This document shows, piece by piece, positions 15,859 through 22,283 of a stretch of DNA of 64,000 nt. Position numbers and translations under genes: made by a program. The notes beneath the pieces are model-generated. The model was not told the DNA's origin. It worked only from the letters and a program-made list of their open reading frames with translations, and ran no database searches. Origin of the DNA: Chryseobacterium sp. Bi04 (GTDB taxonomy: Bacteria > Bacteroidota > Bacteroidia > Flavobacteriales > Weeksellaceae); contig NZ_CAKKLP010000003.1 of NCBI RefSeq assembly GCF_918698085.1, forward strand, positions 1 through 64,000. The letters are read 5' to 3'. The first letter of the stretch is position 1, and each line of letters opens with the position of its first letter.

Positions 15859-17007
15859 CTAAACTTTTGAAAGGTTTTCAATAGCTTTTTCCAGTGTTTC
15901 CTGTTTCTTGGCAAAACATAATCTGATGACATTTTCATTGATTTTGTTTTTGTAAAAGGAAGAAAAAGGAACACTTGCCACTTTGTGTTCCACCGTTAGC
16001 AGGGTTGCGAAGTCAAAATCATTTTTATCAGAAATCTTATTGTATTTGACGGCCTGGAAGTAAGTTCCTTCACAATCCAGTAATTCAAAAGAAGTCCCGG
16101 AAAGGCCTTCTCTCAGAAAATCTCTTTTTTCCTGAAAGAACTGATTAAGGTGAGTATAATGTTCGTCATTTTTCATATATTCTGCCAGGGCAAGCTGAAT
16201 AGGAGTGTTGACACAGAAAACATTAAACTGATGAACTTTTCGGAATTCATCGGTTAAGTTTTTCGGTGCTGCACAATAGCCTACTTTCCAGCCTGTAACA
16301 TGGAAAAGTTTTCCAAATGAGGCTACCAGCAGGCTTCTTTCCTTAAGTTCGGGATGCTGGCAGATGCTTAAGTGCTGTTTCCCGTCGAAAACAATATTTT
16401 CATAGACTTCATCGCTTAAAATAAGAATGGAAGTATCTTTTACAATGTTGATAAGTTCCTGAATATCATTTTCTTTCAGGATCTTTCCGGAAGGGTTATT
16501 AGGGTTGTTAAGAATGATCATTTTCGTTTTCCCGCTGATCAGCTTTTTTGCATCATTCCAGTTGATCTCATAGTCCGGAGCTTTCATCTCAAAACGCTTT
16601 ACGACACCTCCGAAAAGTTCTACCGTAGGCTCATAACAGTCATAGGCAGGTTCAAAGATAATAACTTCATCTTCTTTTTTTATAAAAGCGGCAATTGCTG
16701 TAAAAATGGCCTGAGTACCTCCTGCGGTAATGGTTATTTCTGTGTCCGGATGATAGGTCGCCTGATGGCTGTTTTCAATTTTCCGGGCAATTTCTTCCTT
16801 TAATCCAATCATTCCTCCTAAGGGAGCATACTGATTGAACCCTTTTTTTATGAAATGGTCTACATGGTTTAAGAGTTCCATATCAGGCATAAAGTCAGGA
16901 AAGCCCTGAGAGAGGTTGATGGCTTCATTCTCATTGGCCAGCTGTGTCATCTGGCTGAAAATGGTAGTTCCCACATTGGAAAGTTTTGATAAAGGAAGTT
17001 GTATCAT
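15859..17007 (-). CDS. PLP-dependent class I/II aminotransferase, methionine aminotransferase-like
   Basis: A 382-residue fold-type I aminotransferase. Seen: N-L-S-Q-G-F-P-D-F near residue 35 (the substrate-loop motif of the YbdL/kynurenine aminotransferase group), G-G-T-Q-A-I-F for the phosphate-binding turn, N-N-P-N-N-P-S-G-K as the cofactor-binding motif, L-S-D-E-V-Y, and S-F-G-K-L-F-H-V-T-G-W-K-x-G-Y carrying the Schiff-base Lys. Members of this group transaminate methionine, aromatic amino acids or kynurenine; the first is the usual assignment in this lineage. Monocistronic. Confidence 0.9.
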   Translation of the reverse strand: MIQLPLSKLSNVGTTIFSQMTQLANENEAINLSQGFPDFMPDMELLNHVDHFIKKGFNQYAPLGGMIGLKEEIARKIENSHQATYHPDTEITITAGGTQAIFTAIAAFIKKEDEVIIFEPAYDCYEPTVELFGGVVKRFEMKAPDYEINWNDAKKLISGKTKMIILNNPNNPSGKILKENDIQELINIVKDTSILILSDEVYENIVFDGKQHLSICQHPELKERSLLVASFGKLFHVTGWKVGYCAAPKNLTDEFRKVHQFNVFCVNTPIQLALAEYMKNDEHYTHLNQFFQEKRDFLREGLSGTSFELLDCEGTYFQAVKYNKISDKNDFDFATLLTVEHKVASVPFSSFYKNKINENVIRLCFAKKQETLEKAIENLSKV

Positions 17008-17231
17008 AAAACGATTTTTTCAGTATCGAATTTAATGAAATATTTAAAACAGTTTGAAATGATCGAGAATTAAATCAAGAATTCTCTCTGAATCTGAATT
17101 TGATTTGGGTTAATAAGAAGCGCTATTCTCATAGAAACTCAGCTTATGGCGATAGATTTGTAGGTTAGAAATTAAATAAACATTTGTTTAAAAAAAGATG
17201 CTTTTTTCTTTTTACTTCGTTGGAAGATACC

Positions 17232-17239
17232 TACATTTG
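17232..17239 (+). promoter_or_regulatory. -7 box of the DUF2867 gene
   Basis: TACATTTG fits TAnnTTTG, 24 nt before the ATG at 17264. Confidence 0.55.
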
Positions 17240-17263
17240 GTAGACCAATAACCCATTAAACCC

Positions 17264-17806
17264 ATGAAAATGAAGATTAAGAAGATTGACTTTCCGCAAA
17301 AATCGGTGTTAGCTAAAGACCAAAAGGATTTTGATTATGTTGACAGCTTTGCGGGTGAAGTAATGAACAGCAAGTCAGATATTGACATCTCAGAAGTTGG
17401 GAAAGCTTTTTTTATCAGTGGTCCGCAATGGGGAAAGAAAATGTTTGCCTTCAGGAATAAAGTGGTTGGATTATTTGGATTAAAAACAGGAGCAGATCCT
17501 GATAAGGCTCAGGCTGCTGATCACTTTCAGTGTGAAGTGGGGGAACGTATGGGGATTTTTACAGTATTTGAAAAAACAGAAAATGAAATTATACTGGGAG
17601 AGGATGATAAACATCTCGACTTCAGAGTTTCCCTGCTGCTTGATAAAATCCAGGATGATAAGACTGAAAAAGCACTGACCATTTCTACGACTGTAAAATT
17701 TCATAACTGGCTGGGAATCTTATATTTTTTACCGGTTCGCCATTTTCACAGACTGATTGTTCCGGCCATGCTGAAAAATGTAATCGGTAAGCTGGAAGCC
17801 AGATAG
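17264..17806 (+). CDS. DUF2867 domain protein
   Basis: A 180-residue protein without a signal peptide. The pattern W-G-K-K-M-F-A-F-R-N-K-V-V in the middle, L-D-F-R-V-S-L-L-L later and V-R-H-F-H-R-L-I-V-P near the end match the DUF2867 family, which may have a START-like ligand-binding fold. In other bacteria such domains are sometimes fused to NAD-binding epimerase-like proteins. No function is established. Ends 13 bp from the convergent SPASM-protein gene with no clear terminator between them. Confidence 0.75.
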   Translation: MKMKIKKIDFPQKSVLAKDQKDFDYVDSFAGEVMNSKSDIDISEVGKAFFISGPQWGKKMFAFRNKVVGLFGLKTGADPDKAQAADHFQCEVGERMGIFTVFEKTENEIILGEDDKHLDFRVSLLLDKIQDDKTEKALTISTTVKFHNWLGILYFLPVRHFHRLIVPAMLKNVIGKLEAR

Positions 17807-17819
17807 AAATTGGGAAGTA

Positions 17820-18911
17820 TCATCTATTGATCATCAGTTCCTGCATCTGGTGATATTGTATTGCTTTTTCTTTTAAAGGATTATTACTCCATTCTTCCCA
17901 GATACATGTGTAAGGATCATACCCACATTTCAGCGGTGCTGAGTATATATTGCCAGGTTCATCCAGATAGGCCCGGCAATCGGTACATACATGACGGAAT
18001 TCGCAGTCTTTACACTTTGAGATTTTATCTTTACTGAGAGTCCAGTATTTTTTGAAATCCGGCTGGGTTATAGCATCTTCCAAAGAGGTATCCTTTATAT
18101 GGCCAAAACTTTTTTTCATGCTGGGGCAGTTTTTAATATGACCCTTAGTGTCGATACCAATTTTCCGGTTAAGACAACTGTTGAAAGCCAAAGATTCGGT
18201 AAAGGTTGTAATATTAATGGAGAATAAACTGCTATCGATAACCCCACAGTGAATTTCGCTGTCAATAATCCTGTCAGTCTGCAATATATAACCAGTTCCG
18301 TGACTGCCTTCCTTATAAATTTTTGTTACATTGGTTCCGGTAATGGTAAGACTGCTTATTTTTTTATGTTTCCTGACAAATAATTCGATGCTTTGATAAA
18401 AAAGATCTTCATTTTTACAGGGAAGTATAATCTCCACGGATTTTATTTGTGAAGGAGTTATCATACTCATTATTCTTTCTAATTCATTCCAGGATGCTTC
18501 CTTAAAGAATCTGAACTGAATAAAATTACAGCAGAGTGCTTCCAACTGCTCAAGAAATTGGGTGTCGAAATATGGAAGTTCATACTCCGCATCCAGAATA
18601 CAGTGAGAGATATGAGCCGGAAACAACCATTCTTCAGCCATTTTAGGGAATAATTCTATTTCTTCAGAAGAACAGTAGAATGCAAATTCATGTTCTTCTA
18701 TGAACTCCAGATACTCATGAAATATTTCTTTTTCATCATCATCGAGCTGTATCAGGATTTCAGGGACATTAATATACCTTTCATCTGTAAATAATGACAC
18801 CAGAGAATGAGGTACAGGATAAATCTTCCTTCTCTGAAGATCGCAGATTACCGAGCGGGAAGCTCCTTTTACGATGATACAGTGACTGTATAAAAGCAGC
18901 AAGTGATCCAT
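17820..18911 (-). CDS. gwsS: Grasp-with-spasm system SPASM-domain peptide maturase (GwsS)
   Basis: A 363-residue protein resembling peptide-maturing radical SAM/SPASM enzymes in layout. The C-terminal SPASM-type region is clear: N-C-P-S-M-K-K-S-F-G, then C-K-D-C-E-F-R-H-V-C-T-D-C-R-A-Y-L, then C-G-Y-D-P-Y-T-C, enough Cys for an auxiliary Fe-S cluster. The N-terminal two-thirds has no CxxxCxxC radical-SAM motif; its Cys residues are scattered. As I recall the grasp-with-spasm family, this lack is a family trait, so a canonical radical reaction should not be assumed. It is the last gene of the operon, starting 2 nt after the stop of the 73-aa gene. It may recognise the precursor or assist the ATP-grasp ligase. 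Confidence 0.85.
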   Translation of the reverse strand: MDHLLLLYSHCIIVKGASRSVICDLQRRKIYPVPHSLVSLFTDERYINVPEILIQLDDDEKEIFHEYLEFIEEHEFAFYCSSEEIELFPKMAEEWLFPAHISHCILDAEYELPYFDTQFLEQLEALCCNFIQFRFFKEASWNELERIMSMITPSQIKSVEIILPCKNEDLFYQSIELFVRKHKKISSLTITGTNVTKIYKEGSHGTGYILQTDRIIDSEIHCGVIDSSLFSINITTFTESLAFNSCLNRKIGIDTKGHIKNCPSMKKSFGHIKDTSLEDAITQPDFKKYWTLSKDKISKCKDCEFRHVCTDCRAYLDEPGNIYSAPLKCGYDPYTCIWEEWSNNPLKEKAIQYHQMQELMINR

Positions 18912-18913
18912 AG

Positions 18914-19135
18914 TTATAATATATGCATTTTAGAATAAGGTTTGTAAAAAGGGTCAGCCTCTGCCAGCTCTGCATTGTACTTACCCAGCTTTAAAGATTC
19001 CTGGAAATCACTATTTTTTTTACTTTCAAATACATCTATATTCCAGGTGTGTGAATGTAAAGATAGCTGGCTTTTGTTTTCTGCCATCCAGGTTTGTATT
19101 TCTTCTTTTATTTTTTCTTGCTCTTCTTTTTTCAT
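18914..19135 (-). CDS. Unrecognised 73-aa protein of the grasp-with-spasm operon
   Basis: A 73-residue charged protein lying between gwsG and gwsS. Its ATG overlaps the gwsG stop by 4 nt (ATGA), and its stop is 2 nt before the gwsS start, so all three are almost certainly translated together. It starts with a Lys/Glu-rich amphipathic helix (K-K-E-E-Q-E-K-I-K-E-E-I). A central S-L-H-S-H-T-W-N-I-D and a C-terminal Pro/Tyr stretch follow. It lacks a GG site, Cys residues and membrane segments, so it is unlike the precursors. It could be a leader-recognition or scaffold partner of the maturases, but that is inference. Confidence 0.75.
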   Translation of the reverse strand: MKKEEQEKIKEEIQTWMAENKSQLSLHSHTWNIDVFESKKNSDFQESLKLGKYNAELAEADPFYKPYSKMHIL

Positions 19136-20160
19136 ATTTCTTCTTTTAATAGATCAAAAGCAATCTGTCGCTCAATATCATAATTACAGCATTTAGACAA
19201 CCATTGAAACTGCCCTATAGGATTTACTTCCAGAAAGACATATTCTTTTTCAGGAGTATAGATCATATCAATAGAACCGGAATTCATATCAATGCTTTGC
19301 ATAAATGAGGTTAATTTTACCTCTATTTCTTTGGGTAATTGATAAGGGACACACCGATTTGGTCTTTCATTATCATAGTTTCTGAAATCAGTTTTTGTTT
19401 TTTCGTTGGCTTGTGAGAAAATGGCCATAGTATAAAACTTACCTTTCAGATAAAAGATGCGTAGTTCATACTTCTTTTCGGTATACTCCTGGTACATGGA
19501 AAAATGGCTGAACTCTTTTCCATTGTTTTGTATGCTCAGATTTTGAATATCGCTTTTTGAAAGTTTGAGAACGGGTTGATGGATATATACCTCTGAACCT
19601 TCTGTATAGGTAAACTGAAATGAATTAAATTCAATATCTTTTGTAATAATTGAATTATGTCTCGCAGAAAAGCTTAATAATTCATCTATATTGTTGGTCA
19701 CTAATGTTTCCGGTATTTTTAATCCTGCATCATTGGCCAGGCTAAGATTATGCACTTTATTGGTAACATTTTCCTGAAATCTGTTTATCCTTCCTCCTTT
19801 TTCGAAAGCTGAGTAGACATTGTCAATCATTCTTTCATTTTCTCTTTGAAAATTATCCTGAATCCGGAAAATCATTTGTTTCAACTTAGTGTCGTGCATG
19901 GATAATGTAAATCCCTTATTGCTTTTAAAGTTTCCTCTTCTATACCAGAATTTTTTAATTTCCTTGCTGTTAATGTTCCCCTGGTCGGTAGATAACTCCA
20001 CTGAAAAGCCTTCTGTATTTGATATTTTAAAACTGATACTTTGAATAACTGTTTCATTATTGATACGGCAGATTTTATTTTTATTTTCCAGATAAAAAAT
20101 CCAGTCCAGCACATCATTAGTGGATCGGTCATTTTTGTTACTTTGGATCAGGTGCATCAT
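19132..20160 (-). CDS. gwsG: Grasp-with-spasm system ATP-grasp peptide maturase (GwsG)
   Basis: A 342-residue ATP-grasp ligase related to the microviridin/graspetide enzymes. Such enzymes activate Asp or Glu side chains and join them to Ser, Thr or Lys, forming esters or amides. Seen: an early S-T-N-D-V-L-D-W-I element typical of this ligase group, the peptide-binding mid-region, K-Y-E-L-R-I-F-Y-L-K-G-K-F for one ATP-grasp strand, and S-I-D-M-I-Y followed by V-F-L-E-V-N-P-I-G-Q, where E-x-N binds Mg-ATP. It starts 101 nt after the last precursor gene, with a GC-rich hairpin between them. Its end overlaps the start of the 73-aa gene. Confidence 0.88.
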   Translation of the reverse strand: MMHLIQSNKNDRSTNDVLDWIFYLENKNKICRINNETVIQSISFKISNTEGFSVELSTDQGNINSKEIKKFWYRRGNFKSNKGFTLSMHDTKLKQMIFRIQDNFQRENERMIDNVYSAFEKGGRINRFQENVTNKVHNLSLANDAGLKIPETLVTNNIDELLSFSARHNSIITKDIEFNSFQFTYTEGSEVYIHQPVLKLSKSDIQNLSIQNNGKEFSHFSMYQEYTEKKYELRIFYLKGKFYTMAIFSQANEKTKTDFRNYDNERPNRCVPYQLPKEIEVKLTSFMQSIDMNSGSIDMIYTPEKEYVFLEVNPIGQFQWLSKCCNYDIERQIAFDLLKEEI

Positions 20161-20200
20161 ATATTTATTTACTTCTATGACAATCAGTTATAATTAAAAT

Positions 20201-20223
20201 GCGGGATACTTATCGCATCCCGC
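20201..20223 (-). promoter_or_regulatory. Hairpin between precursor genes and gwsG (possible attenuator)
   Basis: GCGGGAT and ATCCCGC form a perfect 7-bp stem with a 9-nt loop; on the transcribed strand it is followed by ATTTTAATT. The T tract is weak. It could be a partial terminator that keeps precursor transcripts more abundant than maturase transcripts, or a processing/stability hairpin. Confidence 0.55.
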
Positions 20224-20261
20224 AATAACTTAGATATTACTAATGACCATTATGCTAATCA

Positions 20262-20474
20262 CTAGTAAGTACCTCCATACCATACATCATTAATAAGATA
20301 TTCCTTGCATTTAAGAACAGTATCTTCTCTATCAGGGCATCGGACCCATGATGTTCCATGGTCTGGAGAATAAGCACCCTGTGTTGCAATAATAGCTCCT
20401 CCTTTGAATGTGCTCATTTGGCTTGTAGTCATTTCTTTGAATTTCAAAGACGTCAAACTTTCTAATTTTTTCAT
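20262..20474 (-). CDS. Grasp-with-spasm RiPP precursor peptide 1
   Basis: A 70-residue precursor. The leader K-L-E-S-L-T-S-L-K-F-K-E-M ends in S-T-F-K-G-G at residues 21-26. The core of about 44 residues has Thr/Ser, Asp/Glu, two Cys, two Trp and a Y-G-G-T-Y end. The leader matches the other two precursors (K-L-E-x-L-x-S-x-K-F pattern, then a G-G). The ester/amide donors and acceptors that an ATP-grasp ligase needs (D, E, T, S, K) are all present. Closest of the three to gwsG. A conserved hairpin lies 17 nt upstream of the ATG. Confidence 0.8.
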   Translation of the reverse strand: MKKLESLTSLKFKEMTTSQMSTFKGGAIIATQGAYSPDHGTSWVRCPDREDTVLKCKEYLINDVWYGGTY

Positions 20475-20491
20475 AAATTTTGGATTTAGTT

Positions 20492-20519
20492 TTACTTCTG
20501 TCTTTCCGCCATGAAGTAA
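20492..20519 (-). promoter_or_regulatory. Conserved leader hairpin of precursor 1
   Basis: TTACTTC and GAAGTAA arms around a 14-nt loop that, on the top strand, reads TGTCTTTCCGCCAT. The loop differs at one base from the copy before precursor 3, while one stem pair has changed from C-G to T-A, keeping the pairing. TTGTTCAGCGTA adjoins it on the side away from the gene. Confidence 0.6.
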
Positions 20520-20537
20520 TTGTTCAGCGTATTTTTT

Positions 20538-20762
20538 TTACACAGATATAACATGCTTACTGCCATCGGTAGCATAGAAGATTTGAGTGAGGAGAGTACC
20601 TCTGTCGTTATAAACGTTGATGTCATGAGTCGAAATATCGGGAACACCGCCATTCATAAATGCCCCGGCGTTGGTTGCCACATTCTGACCGCCTCTAATT
20701 TTACCCATCAGGTCATTATGTAATGCTCTGAATTTTTCTGATGTTAATTTTTCTAGTTTCAT
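20538..20762 (-). CDS. Grasp-with-spasm RiPP precursor peptide 2
   Basis: A 74-residue precursor with leader M-K-L-E-K-L-T-S-E-K-F-R-A-L and a G-K-I-R-G-G site at residues 20-25. The core has no Cys and is rich in Asn, Gly, Thr and Asp, with D-I-S-T-H-D-I-N-V and a C-terminal T-D-G-S-K-H. The leader is very close to that of precursor 3, while the core is different, as expected for a diversifying precursor family. An in-order member of the run of three. Confidence 0.82.
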   Translation of the reverse strand: MKLEKLTSEKFRALHNDLMGKIRGGQNVATNAGAFMNGGVPDISTHDINVYNDRGTLLTQIFYATDGSKHVISV

Positions 20763-20780
20763 TATTAAATTTTTTAGTTA

Positions 20781-20801
20781 TCTCTGTCTTTCGCCTTGAG
20801 A
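20781..20801 (-). promoter_or_regulatory. Conserved leader hairpin of precursor 2 (weaker copy)
   Basis: TCTC and GAGA arms around TGTCTTTCGCCTT, 18 nt before the ATG. The outer three pairs of the other copies are not kept here. The loop core and the adjoining TTGTTCAGCGTA are conserved. Confidence 0.45.
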
Positions 20802-20879
20802 CTGTTGTTCAGCGTACAGTATTCTTCAGGTTCAACTGTTATCCTGATAGTTCCTGTAAGAATTAGAATTATGGTTGTA

Positions 20880-21116
20880 TTACATAAAATAGGATATTTC
20901 CAACCCTGTTTTTGCATCCACGAAACTTACATGCTGTAAGCCTCCACCGTTGTCATCCCAGATTAATGTATCAGAGCTGGCAGTCCGTATACCTCCTCCC
21001 GGGGTTCCAATAAGAGAGCCGGACCCGGTTCTTTCCACAAGACCTCCTTTAATTTCATGCATCGCGTGACTGTCTAATTTTTTAAATTTTTCTGATTTTA
21101 AACTTTCTAGTTTCAT
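20880..21116 (-). CDS. Grasp-with-spasm RiPP precursor peptide 3
   Basis: A 78-residue precursor with leader M-K-L-E-S-L-K-S-E-K-F-K-K-L and H-E-I-K-G-G at residues 20-25. The core is Gly/Ser/Thr-rich at first (T-G-S-G-S-L-I-G-T-P-G-G-G), then D-T-L-I-W-D-D-N-G-G-G, ending K-T-G-L-E-I-S-Y-F-M; no Cys. It is the first precursor after the regulator gene. A hairpin lies 18 nt upstream of its ATG. Confidence 0.82.
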   Translation of the reverse strand: MKLESLKSEKFKKLDSHAMHEIKGGLVERTGSGSLIGTPGGGIRTASSDTLIWDDNGGGLQHVSFVDAKTGLEISYFM

Positions 21117-21134
21117 GATATTGAAATTTAGTTT

Positions 21135-21162
21135 TTACTCCTGTCTTCCCGCCATGGAGTAA
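21135..21162 (-). promoter_or_regulatory. Conserved leader hairpin of precursor 3
   Basis: TTACTCC and GGAGTAA form a perfect 7-bp stem with a 14-nt loop (top strand TGTCTTCCCGCCAT). It is followed on the far side by TTTTCAGCG, similar to the TTGTTCAGCG of the other two copies. Confidence 0.6.
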
Positions 21163-21180
21163 TTTTCAGCGTTTTTTAAT

Positions 21181-21551
21181 TTTTTTTGAGTTTCATTTTG
21201 TTTTTACCCCGCCGTATCTTATTGATAATGAGTTGTTATTGTCTATACAAGATTAAATATATTTTTAATGGAAATCAATCTTCACTTTGTAAGTGTAATT
21301 GGTTTTTCAATAAGTGTATATAAAGACGGATTAAATGAAAATAGAGACAGATATCTTTAATAGAATAATGCTGACTACTCTGGTTTGAGGGTCTGTTGAA
21401 TTAAGCATGGATGTTTAAAATACTGAATTGACTTTTGGGTATTATGTTCCTAAAGCATACCCGAAGTGTCATACGATAAGTGTATTGGAAGGTTTCATTG
21501 AACTGCATCTTGAGCAGTAAAAGAATAAAATAGAAACGGGCGGATCTGTTT
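21181..21551. other. Intergenic region between the regulator gene and precursor 3
   Basis: AT-rich. It probably holds the promoter of the precursor genes, but no good TAnnTTTG box is seen on the minus strand. On the plus strand at about 21412-21520 there is a stop-bounded fragment (F-G-Y-Y-V-P-K-A-Y then V-L-E-G-F-I-E-L-H) with no start codon. It may be a gene remnant of unknown family. Confidence 0.4.
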
Positions 21552-22283
21552 TTACTCCATATGTTCTATTTTCGACAAAAAATCATTTTTTTTGCGAACA
21601 GAAACATCCAGTACAGAGTTGTCTGTCATGATTACCTGGCCTCCTTTTCCTTTGATGTACTCTTTAAGGTGAGAAAGATTAATGAGGTGCTTATGATGGA
21701 TTCTGAAAAAATTATACTCCGAAAGGAATTCTTCAAACTCGTGTAGAGTTTTGGAAACAATAATTTTGGTTTTGTCTGCGAGGTAAAATGTGGTATAGCT
21801 TGAATCTGCTTCACATCGTATGATGTCATTAATATCTGTTAATTTAAAGCCTTGCAGAGTAGGTAGACTGATTTTATTTTTCTTCGAAGAACCTGCAGGA
21901 ATTATTTTATTTTTTTTGATATTTTCTAGGGTCTTATTAACCGCAATGATGAAGTCCATTTTTTTTATCGGCTTCAAAAGATAATCTGCAGCACCATTTT
22001 TAATGGCCTGGATCGCAAAATTTTCAAATGCTGTAATGAAAATAATCTGGGAATCTATCGATTTGAATTGAGACAGCAGATCAAAGGCCGTCCCATCTTT
22101 CAGCTGGATATCCAAAAAAAGAATGTCCGGTGAATTTCTGGAAAGATAAATATAAGCTTCCTCTATGCTTGATGCCTGAAATATAGTCTGAATTTCCGGA
22201 AATTCGTTTTGCAGCAGGAGAGCAATATAATCTCTTCCGTCTTGTTCGTCATCAATGATGCAGGCTTGTATTTTGGTTTTCAT
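21552..22283 (-). CDS. LytTR-family response regulator
   Basis: A 243-residue regulator. Receiver domain at residues 5-120: I-I-D-D-E-Q-D at the acidic pocket, D-I-L-F-L-D-I-Q-L with the phosphoacceptor Asp, the conserved Thr in I-I-F-I-T-A-F, and K-P-I-K. The C-terminal LytTR DNA-binding domain (about 145-240) contains I-I-R-C-E-A-D-S-S-Y-T-T-F and F-F-R-I-H-H-K-H-L-I-N-L. Its start overlaps the end of the upstream sensor kinase gene by 32 nt, so the two are a translationally coupled pair. The three precursor genes lie next downstream on the same strand, making them the obvious candidate targets. Confidence 0.93.
   Translation of the reverse strand: MKTKIQACIIDDEQDGRDYIALLLQNEFPEIQTIFQASSIEEAYIYLSRNSPDILFLDIQLKDGTAFDLLSQFKSIDSQIIFITAFENFAIQAIKNGAADYLLKPIKKMDFIIAVNKTLENIKKNKIIPAGSSKKNKISLPTLQGFKLTDINDIIRCEADSSYTTFYLADKTKIIVSKTLHEFEEFLSEYNFFRIHHKHLINLSHLKEYIKGKGGQVIMTDNSVLDVSVRKKNDFLSKIEHME

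Noticed and set aside
17820..18911. Radical SAM enzyme
   Set aside because: No CxxxCxxC motif is present; only the SPASM-type Cys region is supported.
20262..21116. Calling the three gws precursors bacteriocins or lanthipeptides
   Set aside because: Their leaders (K-L-E-x-L-x-S-x-K-F) and the linked ATP-grasp/SPASM genes place them in the grasp-with-spasm class; two lack Cys.
21412..21520. Gene on the plus strand between the regulator and precursor 3
   Set aside because: Open only for about 35 codons, with no start codon and no recognised family; kept only as a note in the intergenic entry.
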